Shown: positions 31,576 to 41,363, counted from the stretch's first letter. The stretch: DNA of 64,000 nucleotides from Pseudoips prasinana (GCA_951640165.1 OX621256.1:3410001-3474000), one strand, 5' to 3'. The notes: generated by a model from the sequence alone, not told the origin. Made by a program: numbers and translations.

Positions 31576-32154
31576 ATCAAGACGTATTCATATTACCTAA
31601 ATATCGTATATCTACACTCACGACTTCCACAATATCATTCTTGTGAAAGCCATGAGTTTATATAATGACATAATTATATGATTAAACAGGATCTAGAAGG
31701 TATAAAACTCTTCATATACAAGCACTTTCGATTCTAGTGTTTTACATTTATATCCCATATAATTCTGTCGCTATTAAGTTTAAGAATTAATTTATTCTAA
31801 TTTAACAACCTCTAATTTATTACAGATCGAGTCTAAAATTATATAGAGCACGAACAAAAATCACACATAAGCAGCCACTTTAACATGCCAACCTCATTAC
31901 AAACAAATCGATTTAACTTAGAAAAAAATCTATATTGAAATCAAACTTGACAGCTAAACAACAAAAAATCTAATATATCAACAACACTATCAGATCAAAT
32001 TATAATAATCGCACTTTAATTAACTGGCTCTGTAAATCGCTTTTTGGTAAGGATGTTATTTTAATCGATATTTGCGTAACATCGATTATAGTGCCGTAAA
32101 CCATCAGTTTGCGAGTTGAAAGCTATCGCGTCCGTAAGCTGTAGATCTAGTAAC
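31576..32154. other. no recognisable feature
   Basis: AT-rich. Confidence 0.5.
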
Positions 32155-32255
32155 CCTCCGTCTGACTTCGACGAAAATCCGTTCGGTAGTGTTTGCGTGG
32201 AAGAGTAACAAACATACGCACTCACAAACTTTCGCCTTTATAATATTAGTATGGT
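32155..32255 (-). mobile_element. H2 Helitron-like left end
   Basis: AAGAGTAACAAACATACGCA and CAAACTTTCGCCTTTATAAT are the inverse of the H2 left end. Confidence 0.6.
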
Positions 32256-32986
32256 ACGAGTATACGTACAAAGAGTATATCTCAATTTGAAGTGTCAACT
32301 AATATATTGTAGATTGTATAGATTAGAAGTGTAAAAAATAGTTTTCACTTCGTATCGAATTTCTTCATTCACTCATCTTGACATTACGAAAAACAAATGA
32401 AAATCACATATTTTCCTAATTTGAATTTGGAATTATGTTCTTTAATATTTTAACTTTCAATGATAGCATAACCAGCCGGATACAAATAGTATAGCCAAAG
32501 AGATTTTATGACAAGTTCATACATACTATAATGAGAAGAAGACTTTTTCCCCAACCTAATATTTTTGAGAAAGATATGAGATTATTATTCTTATGAGATT
32601 CTTATTAATTAAAGGATTAAATGAAATGATTTTTAGACGAAAATTATGACAGATAAGTCAATATCGATATAAAAACACACCGGTCATCCCTATATCATTC
32701 GATCGATTCGATTTAAAATCGAATTTAAATCGCCTAATTATCATAAAGGTACACTTCGTAAAGTTATTATGAATTTATAAACAATTCTGAACTGGTATAA
32801 CGAATGTTAGTATTGACAAAACACGAGATTTATTGGAATTTTAATTCATTTATAATTCAGTCGATTTCTAATCGAGTTTTAAATTATTTGTATTTGTTTG
32901 GAATAATTGATGCAATCGCATAATGGAATAGCTAACAAAACTAGTGGTCATTATTATACAAATAAATAAATAAATATTAACAACTA
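32256..32986. other. no recognisable feature
   Basis: AT-rich; a small palindrome ATTCGATTT/AAATCGAAT lies near 32706. Confidence 0.5.
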
Positions 32987-33317
32987 TTAGACTATTAATC
33001 TGGGATTAGATGGCAATGTGATAGCCATCTGGGGCTCTACCGGCTAAGTCACCAAACATGGATTTCTTAAATGGCGTTCAAATAAATAAAGGTTAAAAAT
33101 GACTTAATCAATGGTTATATCGGCTTCCATAAGCACATGTGTCGTCATAAATGATCCGGAATCGATTGTCAACGTTGAAGCCGATGTAAATATTGATTAA
33201 GTAATTTTTTAATTTTATTTATTTGAACGTCATTTAAGAAATCGATGTTTGGTGACTTAGCCGTTTGAGCCCCAGATGGAAATCACATTGCCATCTAATC
33301 CCAAATTAATAGTCTAA
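32987..33317. mobile_element. MITE-2 copy inside a larger 331-bp palindrome
   Basis: The MITE-2 core is 33031-33273 (GGGGCTCTACCGGCTAAGTC to GCCGTTTGAGCCCC). The arms extend outward by another 44 bp on each side: TTAGACTATTAATCTGGGAT on the left has its complement AATAGTCTAA on the right. The outer arms include the SINE-1 phrase GGGATTAGATGGC. The centre is inverted relative to the copy at 4581-4824. Confidence 0.75.
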
Positions 33318-33334
33318 CAGTTCGTTCGTTCGAC

Positions 33335-33395
33335 TTAGCTGGTAGAGCCCCTGATCCCAAATTAGGCACAGCCTGTACTATGCACCTACTAAGTA
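33335..33395 (-). mobile_element. SINE-1 3' fragment
   Basis: GATCCCAAATTAGGCACAGC and CTGTACTATGCACC are the inverse SINE-1 3' domain, preceded by a stray GCTGGTAGAGCCCC, a MITE-2 end. Confidence 0.5.
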
Positions 33396-33503
33396 AAACC
33401 TCTTTATGCACGCTGGACTTGGGGACGAAGCTGGTGACTGCGTGACGAGAGCGTTACGAAAATTGTGATCGGGGGAGAGAACGGACGTTGAGAGGGAGGG
33501 TTA

Positions 33504-33571
33504 GTGAATACAAAAAGTACATTTCGTGTATCTTTATCTAGTAATACACGAAATGTACTTTTTGTATTCAC
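33504..33571. repeat. 27-bp perfect inverted repeat at a LINE junction
   Basis: GTGAATACAAAAAGTACATT followed by TCGTGTA (33504-33530) is exactly complementary to 33545-33571. The 14-bp spacer has TCTTTATCT, which is the tail unit of the adjoining LINE. Confidence 0.95.
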
Positions 33572-34075
33572 TATAAAGATAAAGATTTATTTATTGCCAA
33601 ACTGTGTACATGTTAGGTTTTATTTCTAGGTTAGATCCACAGTCTACCCAAATCGGATGTGCAAGACAAGGCGCAACAATGCGGCTTAAAAACATAAATT
33701 AACTAAAACTAAATGTATTTTTTCCCAAAATATTCTTGTAGATCATAAAAAACTTTATCTATCAACCATTTTTTAAGTTTTGTTTTAAATTCATTCCCGT
33801 TTAATGCTTTTATAACTGTAGGTAGGTGATTGTACACACGGATAGCTGTAATATATGTACTTTTATAGTAAAGCATGTTGTTAATAATGGGCAAATTAAT
33901 ATTATGTTTATATTGACTACGAATATTTGTCTTAGTAGTCGATTTAAAATTAAAATAGAACATATTATTTTTGAAAAATAAACACAACTCAAGTATATAA
34001 ATTCCTGTAAGCGTTAAAAAGTTTTTCGTTCTAAACACTGCTCTTAATGTCTCAGTGCTGTACATGTTATAGATA
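33572..34075 (-). mobile_element. 5'-truncated LINE in U1
   Basis: The minus-strand coding end is followed by a 3' UTR and a short tail of (CTTTAT)-like units at 33572-33590. The target is the U1 core. The junction on the tail side carries an inverted duplication of host sequence. Confidence 0.7.
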
Positions 34076-34090
34076 TATTGGGGCAAGATG
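33709..34090 (-). pseudogene. LINE ORF2 C-terminal region
   Basis: The frame reads FRTKNFLTLTGIYILELCLF, then a segment with YKHNINLPI, then AIRVYNHLPTVIKALNGNEF and KTKLKKWLIDKVFYDLQEYF. YN-x-LP-x-x-I...FK-x-x-LK-x-x-L is the common C-terminal end of CR1-type and jockey-type reverse transcriptases. About 125 codons are open; the first few codons of the frame (34091-34113) belong to host U1. No RT catalytic region remains. Confidence 0.7.
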
Positions 34091-34175
34091 TGTGGGGAGG
34101 TGTGAGCATACATTTTCTTGCTCTCTTTTTCTAATAACTAGTTACGTTTGAAGTGTTACTTCAGTCATGTAGTCA

Positions 34176-34495
34176 AAAGCACACACGTACTTTTTTATAT
34201 ATTGTGTTGTTTAAATAATTTTACTTTACATTAAGTTAAAGGAAAATTTGTTAAATGTTTGAAGCTTATTTTATTAGACGTTACATCTTTATTATATTCA
34301 TCTTTTATCAAGAGATTACTCAATTGGTCATCGTAATTTGTGGTTATTTAATATCTATTCATTAAAATACATGGGTTTGCCATTAAGTCTTATTTATTGG
34401 AAACCGCCCGGTGTGAATGTTTTCGCTAAACGTCGCACGCAAAGCTTCCGTCTACAAAATAGGAAAACTTGAATGATTTGGTTGGAATAAAGATC
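34176..34495. other. no recognisable feature
   Basis: AT-rich. Confidence 0.5.
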
Positions 34496-34499
34496 TTGG

Positions 34500-34640
34500 A
34501 TCAAACTAAACACTGCTATCTGATCCCAAACGAGCCTTTAAAACTATGGCAACCAGACCGACAACCGATAAATATACGTAATATTTCTAGATATGTGTAC
34601 ATAACTGTTCAATCCATACAAAGTTAGATAGTATACCTAT
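34500..34640 (-). mobile_element. SINE-1 3' fragment
   Basis: TGCTATCTGATCCCAAACGA and ACTATGGCAACCAGACCGAC are the inverse SINE-1 3' domain, diverged. Confidence 0.5.
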
Positions 34641-34999
34641 TGCTATATTGCCCTCCTCTAGCTCTATACAAATACTTTACAAAACGAATTAATCCGAAAA
34701 TACCAGATTTTATTACCCAACAGTCAATACTGAAACCTCTATACTGAAGATATAAAGCTACTGGCGTTACCCGTATACAACTTAATTTAACCACAATAGG
34801 TTAAGCAGACATAAATGTACAGACATACAGTTTATACGTGTTGTATGCAGATTGGTTTATTTTAAAGTATAATGTGAAATTTGAATTGTTAAAGCTTGGA
34901 ATTAAATTGGATGGATTATCCGGATTTTAAGAATTAAATTTGAATATCTTTGGAATAGGAAGTCATCGGGATAATATCTAAGAATATTTTTGAAGAAAA
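34641..34999. other. no recognisable feature
   Basis: AT-rich. Confidence 0.5.
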
Positions 35000-35195
35000 C
35001 CTTTTTTACGCACGCTTCTCTTGGAGAGTAAGCTGGTAAGTGTGACAAGAAAATTATTAAAAGTGTGATGTAAGATATAAGTTAGTGAAACTAGAAAGAG
35101 AGAGAGCTACGTTTCGTATATTACTGTAGGGGCAAGAGAGACAAGTGCAAGCACACATTTTCTTCCTTATTAGAGATAAGTTTTTGTACCCTCGT
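35000..35195 (+). repeat. U1 repeat copy
   Basis: ACGCACGCTTCTCTTGGAGA, GTATATTACTGTAGGGGCAA and GAGAGACAAGTGCAAGCAC. Confidence 0.65.
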
Positions 35196-35455
35196 CATAT
35201 TTTTGGTTACAACTTTATACGATAGATAGTTTACTTTCACAAGAGAAAAAACCTCTTCCAAAATTTATTTTTTTCATTTCACAAGGTAGCGAGAACGAAA
35301 TAAGTTTTCATATTTTCATTTTTAATAGTCGGTATTTTACTTTCTATGAACACTGCGCCTCATGCGCAGCTGACTTAGGTCAGTTCATTTACAATTACCT
35401 CAAAGTACTCATTCTCAAAAGTTTTAATAACATATTTGCTAGCCAAAATCACTCT

Positions 35456-35707
35456 TCATTGCATAGCAATGAAAACCTCTTGTTCAAAGCTTGACTTTGC
35501 AGTATCGCTGAAAAATTGTGCCAAAACGCCAATATGCCGTGCAGTTTCAACGTGATTGATGTACTCTAAAACAAACATATTTTTCACTAGCAGATGCAGC
35601 AGAAAACGCTTGTCAAAGGCATTTTTAACTGGAGCTTTGCTGACTTTTTGAGTTATATGTACTGAAAAGCGTGCTCCTTTGACGTAACGGGTAATCATAT
35701 TTCTCAT
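35456..35707 (-). CDS. unidentified 83-codon open frame
   Basis: The frame starts MRNMITRYVKGARFSVHITQ and continues KVSKAPVKNAFDKRFLLHLL; the end is DTAKSSFEQEVFIAMQ. Balanced residue mix and less AT bias than the surroundings suggest past coding. I cannot name a family; a transposon ORF piece is most likely. It lies 60 bp from an R1-clade fragment. Confidence 0.3.
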   Translation of the reverse strand: MRNMITRYVKGARFSVHITQKVSKAPVKNAFDKRFLLHLLVKNMFVLEYINHVETARHIGVLAQFFSDTAKSSFEQEVFIAMQ

Positions 35708-35767
35708 AGAAAGAAGAATCTTCTAAACGGCGGAAAATGTGCTTCCCCGCCGTGTTTGTTATAGTAA

Positions 35768-36073
35768 TGTAGGCCTGCTACTGTCTCTGCCCAACACGCG
35801 CTCAAGGAGTGCCCGGCCTGGGAGGCCGAGAGACGAGTCCTGGTCGCTAAGATCGGACGGGATCTTTCGCCACCAGCAGTCGTGTATGCGATGCTGGCTG
35901 GCGACTCCACCAAATGGGACGCTGTGGCCTCCTTCTGTGAAGCAGTGATGCTCCAGAAGGAGGCCGACGAGCCTGATCGGTAGTGAGCCGATCCCGCTCG
36001 CAGACGGAGGAGGAGTCGGGGTGGCGGTTTTTGCGGGTGGCATGCGTAGGCATTCCTCCTGACTTATAAAAAA
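35768..36073 (+). pseudogene. R1-clade LINE C-terminus and 3' UTR
   Basis: An open frame without start (35768-35983) codes SAQHALKECPAWEAERRVLV, then AKIGRDLSPPAVVYAMLAGD and ends SFCEAVMLQKEADEPDR. The H-x-x-x-E/K-C-P-A-W block is the end of the CCHC-like region of R1-clade ORF2s, and FCE-x-VM-x-x-KE is the usual last segment. The 3' UTR ends GGGTGGCATGCGTAGGCATT and an A run. 5'-truncated; the peptide itself looks undamaged. Confidence 0.75.
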
Positions 36074-36360
36074 AAGTCCTGTTACTGTGGTTGGCTGAGC
36101 GCTGTGCTATTTTGCACTGTGCTACATAATTCCTATGGAACCTGTTGTGGGGTCAGGGAGTTATAATAGTTTTATAGTAGTGGTTCCCCGTGCAGCGTCT
36201 ATGTGGCGGATGGGATGTTGCTGGCCGTTGATACAGGCGTTGGTACTAGAGTTAATTACCCATGAAGCTTGGGAATCGCTGGCTAGCTGTAGGCTGCGTG
36301 TGAAAATTCGAGAAGTGGAAGGTAGGTCACCAATTTAGATGATTGTGTAATCATGCATAA
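36074..36360. other. no recognisable feature
   Basis: A 67-codon frame (36135-36338) has no motif. Confidence 0.45.
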
Positions 36361-36363
36361 ATA

Positions 36364-36828
36364 TAAAGACTCTATAAAAGGAGTGATACTCATAATATAA
36401 ATACTAGATATAAGCATAACTTTGTGTTACATACCACCCGTCTCCACAAAGTAAGTAACTCTTTTATGGGGCAATGTATAAGATTCTATAACAAACTTTA
36501 CCGTAATATCCGAGAAATGTCTATGAATAAGTTTAAAAGAATTATAAAAGCCAAATTGTGTAGCAGGGCTTACTACAAAACTTCTGATTATTTAAGTGAA
36601 AAAACAGCTTGGGATTGAGTCGCTCTAAATTAACACATTTAAATACAATGTAATTTTAATGTAAGAAATAAATATTTAAAAAAAGGATTCCTACTGAGTT
36701 TTCTGGCAGTGTTTCTTAGTAGCTGCCACGTCATGCACTGCACGGTAGGGTAAAAAAAAATGACGATTCCACACAAATGTAATATTTTAACGGAATAAAT
36801 GACTATTGATTTTGATTTTGTATTTGAT
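36364..36828 (+). mobile_element. 5'-truncated LINE with 3' UTR
   Basis: The coding end (to 36618) is followed by an AT-rich UTR and the repeat phrases GGATTCCTACTGAGTTTTCT, CATGCACTGCACGGTAGGGT and GACTATTGATTTTGATTTTG, also seen at 19075-19210 (inverse) and 56690-56790. Confidence 0.7.
36424..36618 (+). pseudogene. LINE reverse-transcriptase C-terminal peptide
   Basis: About 64 codons: HTTRLHKVSNSFMGQCIRFY, NKLYRNIREMSMNKFKRIIK and ending YYKTSDYLSEKTAWD. F-M-G-x-C-I-R-F-Y-N-K and Y-Y-K-x-x-D-Y/F-L...K-T-A-W are familiar ends of lepidopteran LINE polyproteins. The related, more decayed copy is at 555-690. Begins with a GTG in frame, so no real start. Confidence 0.75.
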
Positions 36829-37327
36829 CATGTTCCTTTTCGAAGTAGGAAAGATTTTCTGAACACACGAGGTGGTTTGTATATGCGTTACTTACGTAAT
36901 TTCGTTATCACAATGCAGTCATTTCGTTATGATCTGTGGATAATGTCGTGGGCTGCAACATGACTTAATAATTTTGTAACTCCTATGTGTATGTATTATG
37001 TTGTAGCTGTTAATTATCCCTATATAAATAAAATAAAATGATTGGCTAAGTGATGCGTTCTTTTATAGCCTATAAATGACTACAATCCATTTAAAAATAT
37101 AAAAAAAAACATTTATTAAGTCAATTAGTTTAAGTGATGGAAAATGTCGTCAATATAAAATAAATCCCAACTTTTTAAATAACTTAGACGCTCATTCGCT
37201 TAGATGAAATTTTAAGAAAACAGGAAAACATATCCAAATCTAAACATTATCTTTACTATGTAGAAGATACAAGACTCTTACGAAATCGTCAAAGAATTTA
37301 TTTATTTATTTTTATACATCCTTAGGT
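36829..37327. other. no recognisable feature
   Basis: AT-rich. Confidence 0.5.
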
Positions 37328-37657
37328 TTACCGCACAGTTTTTAAGGAAATGCTGCTGATGGATTTATTTTTACTAATTTGATGATACAACCTTAAAAAT
37401 CTAACAAAACATAATTTATTGAGTTCTTGGTACCAAACAAGAAATATCACCGAGGAAGAAGAATGTGAAAGATTATACAATTTATATTTTGAACGATAAT
37501 CACCCCCTAAAACTGACGTGCATAAAAGGAGGGGTTTTACCCCCGAGTCATCCATATCATTAGTCATAGGGGCTTCGCCTAAAGCTTTTCGTAAATTAAG
37601 TCTTATCTCCCATCTCAGCTTTTCGCCAAATGTAATGGGGTGTCCAGCTTTGATGGT
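37328..37657 (-). other. unidentified 109-codon open frame
   Basis: Open upstream of any ATG: TIKAGHPITFGEKLRWEIRL then NLRKALGEAP and the first ATG (37567) with TNDMDDSGVKPLLLCTSVLG. The first 40 codons look protein-like. The C-terminal half (SHSSSSVIFL onward) is AT-biased and may be read-through. Not recognised. Confidence 0.3.
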
Positions 37658-37659
37658 TT

Positions 37660-38300
37660 AATGTGTGCTATGGACGTAGCCAGTTATACGAAGAAAACTG
37701 TGAGTTGGACTCGTGTTGAGAGAGTTATCTACATCAACTATAGTAGGGTCAATATAAGAATACATATAATTGTTAAGTGTTGATCGCATCATGTACATCA
37801 CAACTGTTGGAGCATTCATATAAATAGTTCAACTTGTTTGACTTTGAGTTTTATCTTGTAGATGAAGAGCAAGCAAATTACATTAGACTTCTAGTGTTTG
37901 GCTTTGTCAGACCACAAAATTAAATATTTTGGTGATAATTCTGTATTTCATTCTCGACGGTAAAAAGAGAATGATTCAAGTTTTAATATATAATATCATA
38001 TTGAAAATATTATAACGTGCAATAATTTTCATACAATTTCCTACTTTAAGCTGTGGTAATATAGTCCAATTTTCAGTTGAGCCAGTTCATTGCTCGAACG
38101 TTTTTCATATCGGCCTGAACGACCCTTATGAGAAAAAGAAATAAAGTAATAAAATATTAAAGTAATAACAAATGTATTCATTCAACATAGCTTTAAGTAT
38201 AACTTATGGATGATGGAAAGCTTATTTTGGAAATCTTTATTATTTAAATATATTTATATTAAACACACAAAAGCTTTATTTTGGCAAAATAGATAAATTG
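37660..38300. other. no recognisable feature
   Basis: AT-rich. Confidence 0.5.
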
Positions 38301-38301
38301 A

Positions 38302-38356
38302 AATTAGAAATTGTGTTTTATCTTGTCAAAGTCAAGATAAAACACAATTCCTAATT
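38302..38356. repeat. 25-bp-scale inverted repeat with 7-nt loop
   Basis: AATTGTGTTTTATCTTG (38309-38325) pairs exactly with 38333-38349. Beyond one mismatch the arms continue for six more pairs. Confidence 0.9.
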
Positions 38357-38825
38357 GGGTGTACTTACGTTCAGCACTTCGACCCTTCAGGATCTTTTGT
38401 ACTAACCCCAATTTGTTTTTATTCTATCCCTAGAACCCTCAGAAAAATCTGCACATACTTCAGTACCCTACTTATGGGTAGATCCTGGCAGTCTCCTGGT
38501 TCTGCATATCAAGCTCCAGATTAGCTATTCCGAGTCTTGCCAAAGCATTGTATTTACATAGTATAAATAGAATTTAATGTTACATGCAATTTAGTCTTTG
38601 AAATCGGCTTCCAAATGAATACATACAATTTTAACGTGGGTTTAAACCTTAAAGCTTGTCTTACAAAAATGATTTTAGCTATCATATGATTCATGTCATT
38701 TTGATCATATCCATATTTTTTTTAAATGTTTTTATTGTTGAGTTTTAAATCATAATATCATTAATCGAGTGCGTAAATAACACAATTGGACTATTATAAA
38801 TGTTATTATATTTTATTCTGTAGCG

Positions 38826-38915
38826 TTAATGGAAATTCGTTGTCTGCTTCTTCCTCTGGGAAACTGACTTGAATCTATGAATGTATGTGTATGTATATAT
38901 ATGTATGTATAATGT
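38826..38915 (+). mobile_element. RTE-B LINE tail, worn
   Basis: AATGGAAATTCGTTGTCTGC, TCTTCCTCTGGGAAACTGAC and then ATGTATGTGTATGTATAT. Confidence 0.6.
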
Positions 38916-38924
38916 ATGGGTACT

Positions 38925-39050
38925 GAATCTTTTCAGTTGTGGCGCATAGGATCCGGTGGTAGCATTAAAGCGCGACCGTCGTTATAAACACAAGGTTCGC
39001 CATAATAATAATAATATGGAATTCTTACATTAATATAGACAGAACCAGCA
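38925..39050 (+). repeat. U4 repeat copy
   Basis: TCAGTTGTGGCGCATAGGAT, GCGACCGTCGTTATAAACAC and AAGGTTCGCCATAATAATAA, then TATGGAATTCTTACATTAAT match 59085-59200 in order. Class unknown. It sits near a U2 element, as does the other copy. Confidence 0.6.
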
Positions 39051-39195
39051 AATTATATCCAAAATTATGTTTACTTGGCTGTATGATTACAAACATGTTC
39101 TAACTATTCATAAGCGCATTTTAGAACTTGACGTGAATAAGAACATTTTTTATTAAAATAATTTATATTTAATGGCTGAACTTTTCATCTAAATT

Positions 39196-39818
39196 AAAAA
39201 AAACTTGAGAGGTGTCAATGGACACCCGGATGGAACGAAGTTCCTTTTGATTAATTAGTGAAGCAATTGTAATATTTTTTTTTTATTTATAATAATATTT
39301 TTTTATTATTTTTAACAAATATAATGTAATATAAACTTAGGAGGCTAAATTTTAGTAATAAAAAAACAAAAAAATGTGAGCCGTCACGGGACGCCCGGCA
39401 GATGTGAAACATCGACATTATTTTGTAAAAGTAATATGCAGAAGTCGAAGTCGATGTTGAAGTCGAAGTATAAGTCGCAGTCGAAGTCAAAGTCGAAGCA
39501 ATGTCGAAGTCGACGTCGAAGTCGAAGTATAAGTCGCAGTCGAAGTCGAAGTCGAAGTAGAAGTCGCAGTCGAAGTCGAAGTATAGGTCGCAGTCGTAGT
39601 CAAAGTCGAAGTCAAGTCGAAGTCTAAGTAGAAGTCGAAGTCGAAGTCGAAAAGAACATTTTGTATAGGAACTAAAACAAAACCACGGCATGCGTCGCCA
39701 CGCCAGAAATCTGTTTTACGTGCGGCTATAGATGTTTCACATCAAAAATTACAACTTTTCGTCTTTTTTATTCCGCCTAGCCCCCATTCGCAACGCGCGA
39801 TAACGAACTTCGTTCCAA
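39196..39818 (+). mobile_element. U2 element, expanded by a satellite
   Basis: It begins ACTTGAGAGGTGTCAATGGA and TGGAACGAAGTTC, and ends CAACGCGCGATAACGAACTT then CGTTCCA. The GGAACGAAGTT phrase at the left is inverted at the right. The shorter relative is 57924-58198. The centre is a hexanucleotide array (39441-39650). Confidence 0.55.
39441..39650. repeat. (GAAGTC)n-type hexanucleotide array
   Basis: About 210 bp of GAAGTC units with variants GCAGTC, GTAGTC and GAAGTA. In one plus frame it reads as repeated S-K/R dipeptides and on the minus strand as D-F/Y/C runs, so the open frames over it are satellite artefacts. A GATGTGAAACATC phrase at 39401-39413 is inverted at 39727-39739, bracketing the array. 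Confidence 0.9.
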
Positions 39819-39989
39819 TAATTATAATAATAAAATATACTTATGTAAGTAGGTGTCAGTCAGAATAGAGGCCATTGTATTCCTGTCACACTTCAATACC
39901 TACTAACGCCTCCAATTTTATCCGAACCATATATTTTTACAATCGCCTATCGCACCATTAGCCGGCTACACAAAGTCAAGAAACATTTA

Positions 39990-40180
39990 TTGGCAATAAA
40001 GACACGCATTAAGTTTTCCATTTTATTTTACAACTGTCTCGCAGATAACAATCGAATTTTCATCTTACGTATATAAAAGCATTGGTGTTAAGACACATCA
40101 TGAATTATGTAACATGCGTATGTCATTGTAATTGCGTAACAAATATTTTACTTAATGTATGTATATATATTTTTTTTATC
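39990..40180 (+). repeat. left part of a duplicated composite block
   Basis: CCATTTTATTTTACAACTGT, GATAACAATCGAATTTTCAT and TGTAATTGCGTAACAAATAT, then TTTACTTAATGTATGTATAT recur in the same order at 45703-45792. Confidence 0.65.
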
Positions 40181-40184
40181 ATGT

Positions 40185-40330
40185 GTACCCATAGGTACAT
40201 CTGTCATGTATCTTTACACCGACAACTGCGCCTCTCAATAACTACATTCTCCGATCTTTACTTTGGATGTCTGGAAGAGATCACATTTTGTGATAAGACC
40301 GCCCATTTTATACTATTAGGTTTTAATTGT
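40185..40330 (+). mobile_element. LINE 3' UTR fragment
   Basis: TGGATGTCTGGAAGAGATCA, CATTTTGTGATAAGACCGCC and CATTTTATACTATTAGG match the LINE tail at 4890-5045. Confidence 0.55.
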
Positions 40331-40343
40331 TTTTTTTTTTATT

Positions 40344-40540
40344 GAAGTTATACTTCTTTTGGCACGATGGAGACAAATGATGAGAGTGAATTTTTACGAT
40401 GCGCGCGCACACCGACACCAAAAAATTTAACAGCATGACGTTAGTTCTAGGTGGTATGAAAATTGATAACTATGTTCAAGTTGTATATTAAGAAGTATAA
40501 CTTCTAACGCGTGTACATAAGTACACACAAGTTTTTTTTT
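40344..40540 (+). mobile_element. MITE-3 copy
   Basis: GAAGTTATACTTCTTTTGGC to AAGAAGTATAACTTCTAACG and ACACACAAG. The core is GCGCGCACACCGACACCAAA, as in the 51680 copy. T-rich runs flank both sides. Confidence 0.8.
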
Positions 40541-40587
40541 ATTTTGTAATACTTTGGTGTACAATAAATAATTTATCCATCTATCTT

Positions 40588-40900
40588 AATCCACAATTAC
40601 CGGTCTTGCACTATCCGAATCCAGCGATTTCCAGCGACCCTCACAAGATCATCGGTCCATCTTGTAGGAGGCCTGCCCACGCTGCGTCTTCCAGTTCGTG
40701 GTCGCCACGCGAGAACCTTTCTGCCCCAGCGGCGTCGGCTCTACGAGCTATGTGCACTGCCCACTGCCACTTCAGCTTGGCAATTCTTACGGCTATGTCG
40801 GTTACTTTGGTTCGCCTGCGGATATCAGCATTTATGATTCGATCTCGCAGGGAGGCCTTTGTCCAGCAGTGGACGTATTTCGGCTGATATGATCATGATG
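40588..40900. mobile_element. RTE-A copy with inverted 5' segment
   Basis: 40588-40851 is RTE-A in minus orientation (ACCGGTCTTGCACTATCCGA, TCTTCCAGTTCGTGGTCGCC, CAATTCTTACGGCTATGTCG). 40852-40900 is the plus-oriented 3' end (GGAGGCCTTTGTCCAGCAGT, CGGCTGATATGATCATGATG). The inverted part stops at the AATTGTGG point of the consensus and the plus part begins a dozen bases further on. This is the arrangement expected from twin priming. Confidence 0.8.
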
Positions 40901-40904
40901 TATA

Positions 40905-41120
40905 TATCACCATTTCGGTACATCCGGAAGGGGAAGACCTTGTAGAAAATTCACGGACCAAATCGTTTTCAAGAAAGGCCAAGTCAGAAGTAACTTAAAA
41001 CAGCGAGCATGTATGACAAATAAAATGACAGTAAACGAGGCAAAAGGGGTCTGCAAAGATCGTGACAAATGGAAATCGGTTGTCTCTGCCTACCCCTCCG
41101 CGATATAGGCATGAGTATTT
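40905..41120 (+). pseudogene. RTE-B LINE C-terminal region, decayed
   Basis: CATCCGGAAGGGGAAGACCT, TCAAGAAAGGCCAAGTCAGA, ATGACAGTAAACGAGGCAAA and TCTGCCTACCCCTCCGCGAT follow the 49937 copy with several lesions. Confidence 0.75.
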
Positions 41121-41329
41121 CTGTTAAAAATTATCACCACTAAATATGTTATAATGAAGAATAGTATGTTAAAATGAAGCTTAAAGGTAAAAGAAATATG
41201 CAATTAGCCATAACACAAATATACAACCTTCTTAATGTTTAAGTAGCTTGAAAAAGCTTAAAAGTAAAAACATGTAATTAGCTATAACATAAATATAAAG
41301 CAAAAAAAGATACAACTTCATATATATAA
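41121..41329. other. spacer of the composite block
   Basis: It contains TACAACCTTCTTAATGTTTA, repeated at 45625-45655 after the next RTE-B tail. Confidence 0.5.
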
Positions 41330-41363
41330 AGAAGTATGCAAAGATCGTGACAAATGATCGTGA

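Larger units (their letters stand above)
33398..34175 (+). repeat. U1 repeat split by a LINE
   Basis: The left part (33398-33530) has TGGACTTGGGGACGAAGCTG and CGAGAGCGTTACGAAAATTG. The right part (about 34076-34175) has GGGGCAAGATGTGTGGGGAG, TCTTGCTCTCTTTTTCTAAT and TTCAGTCATGTAGTC. The order matches the uninterrupted copy at 46673-46885. Confidence 0.65.

Noticed and set aside
39376..39627. S-R/S-K repeat open frame resembling a splicing-factor RS domain
   Set aside because: It is a direct translation of the GAAGTC satellite. The opposite strand is equally open as a D-rich frame.
40606..40887. 93-codon plus-strand frame
   Set aside because: It runs across the inversion point of an RTE-A copy and reads its antisense strand.
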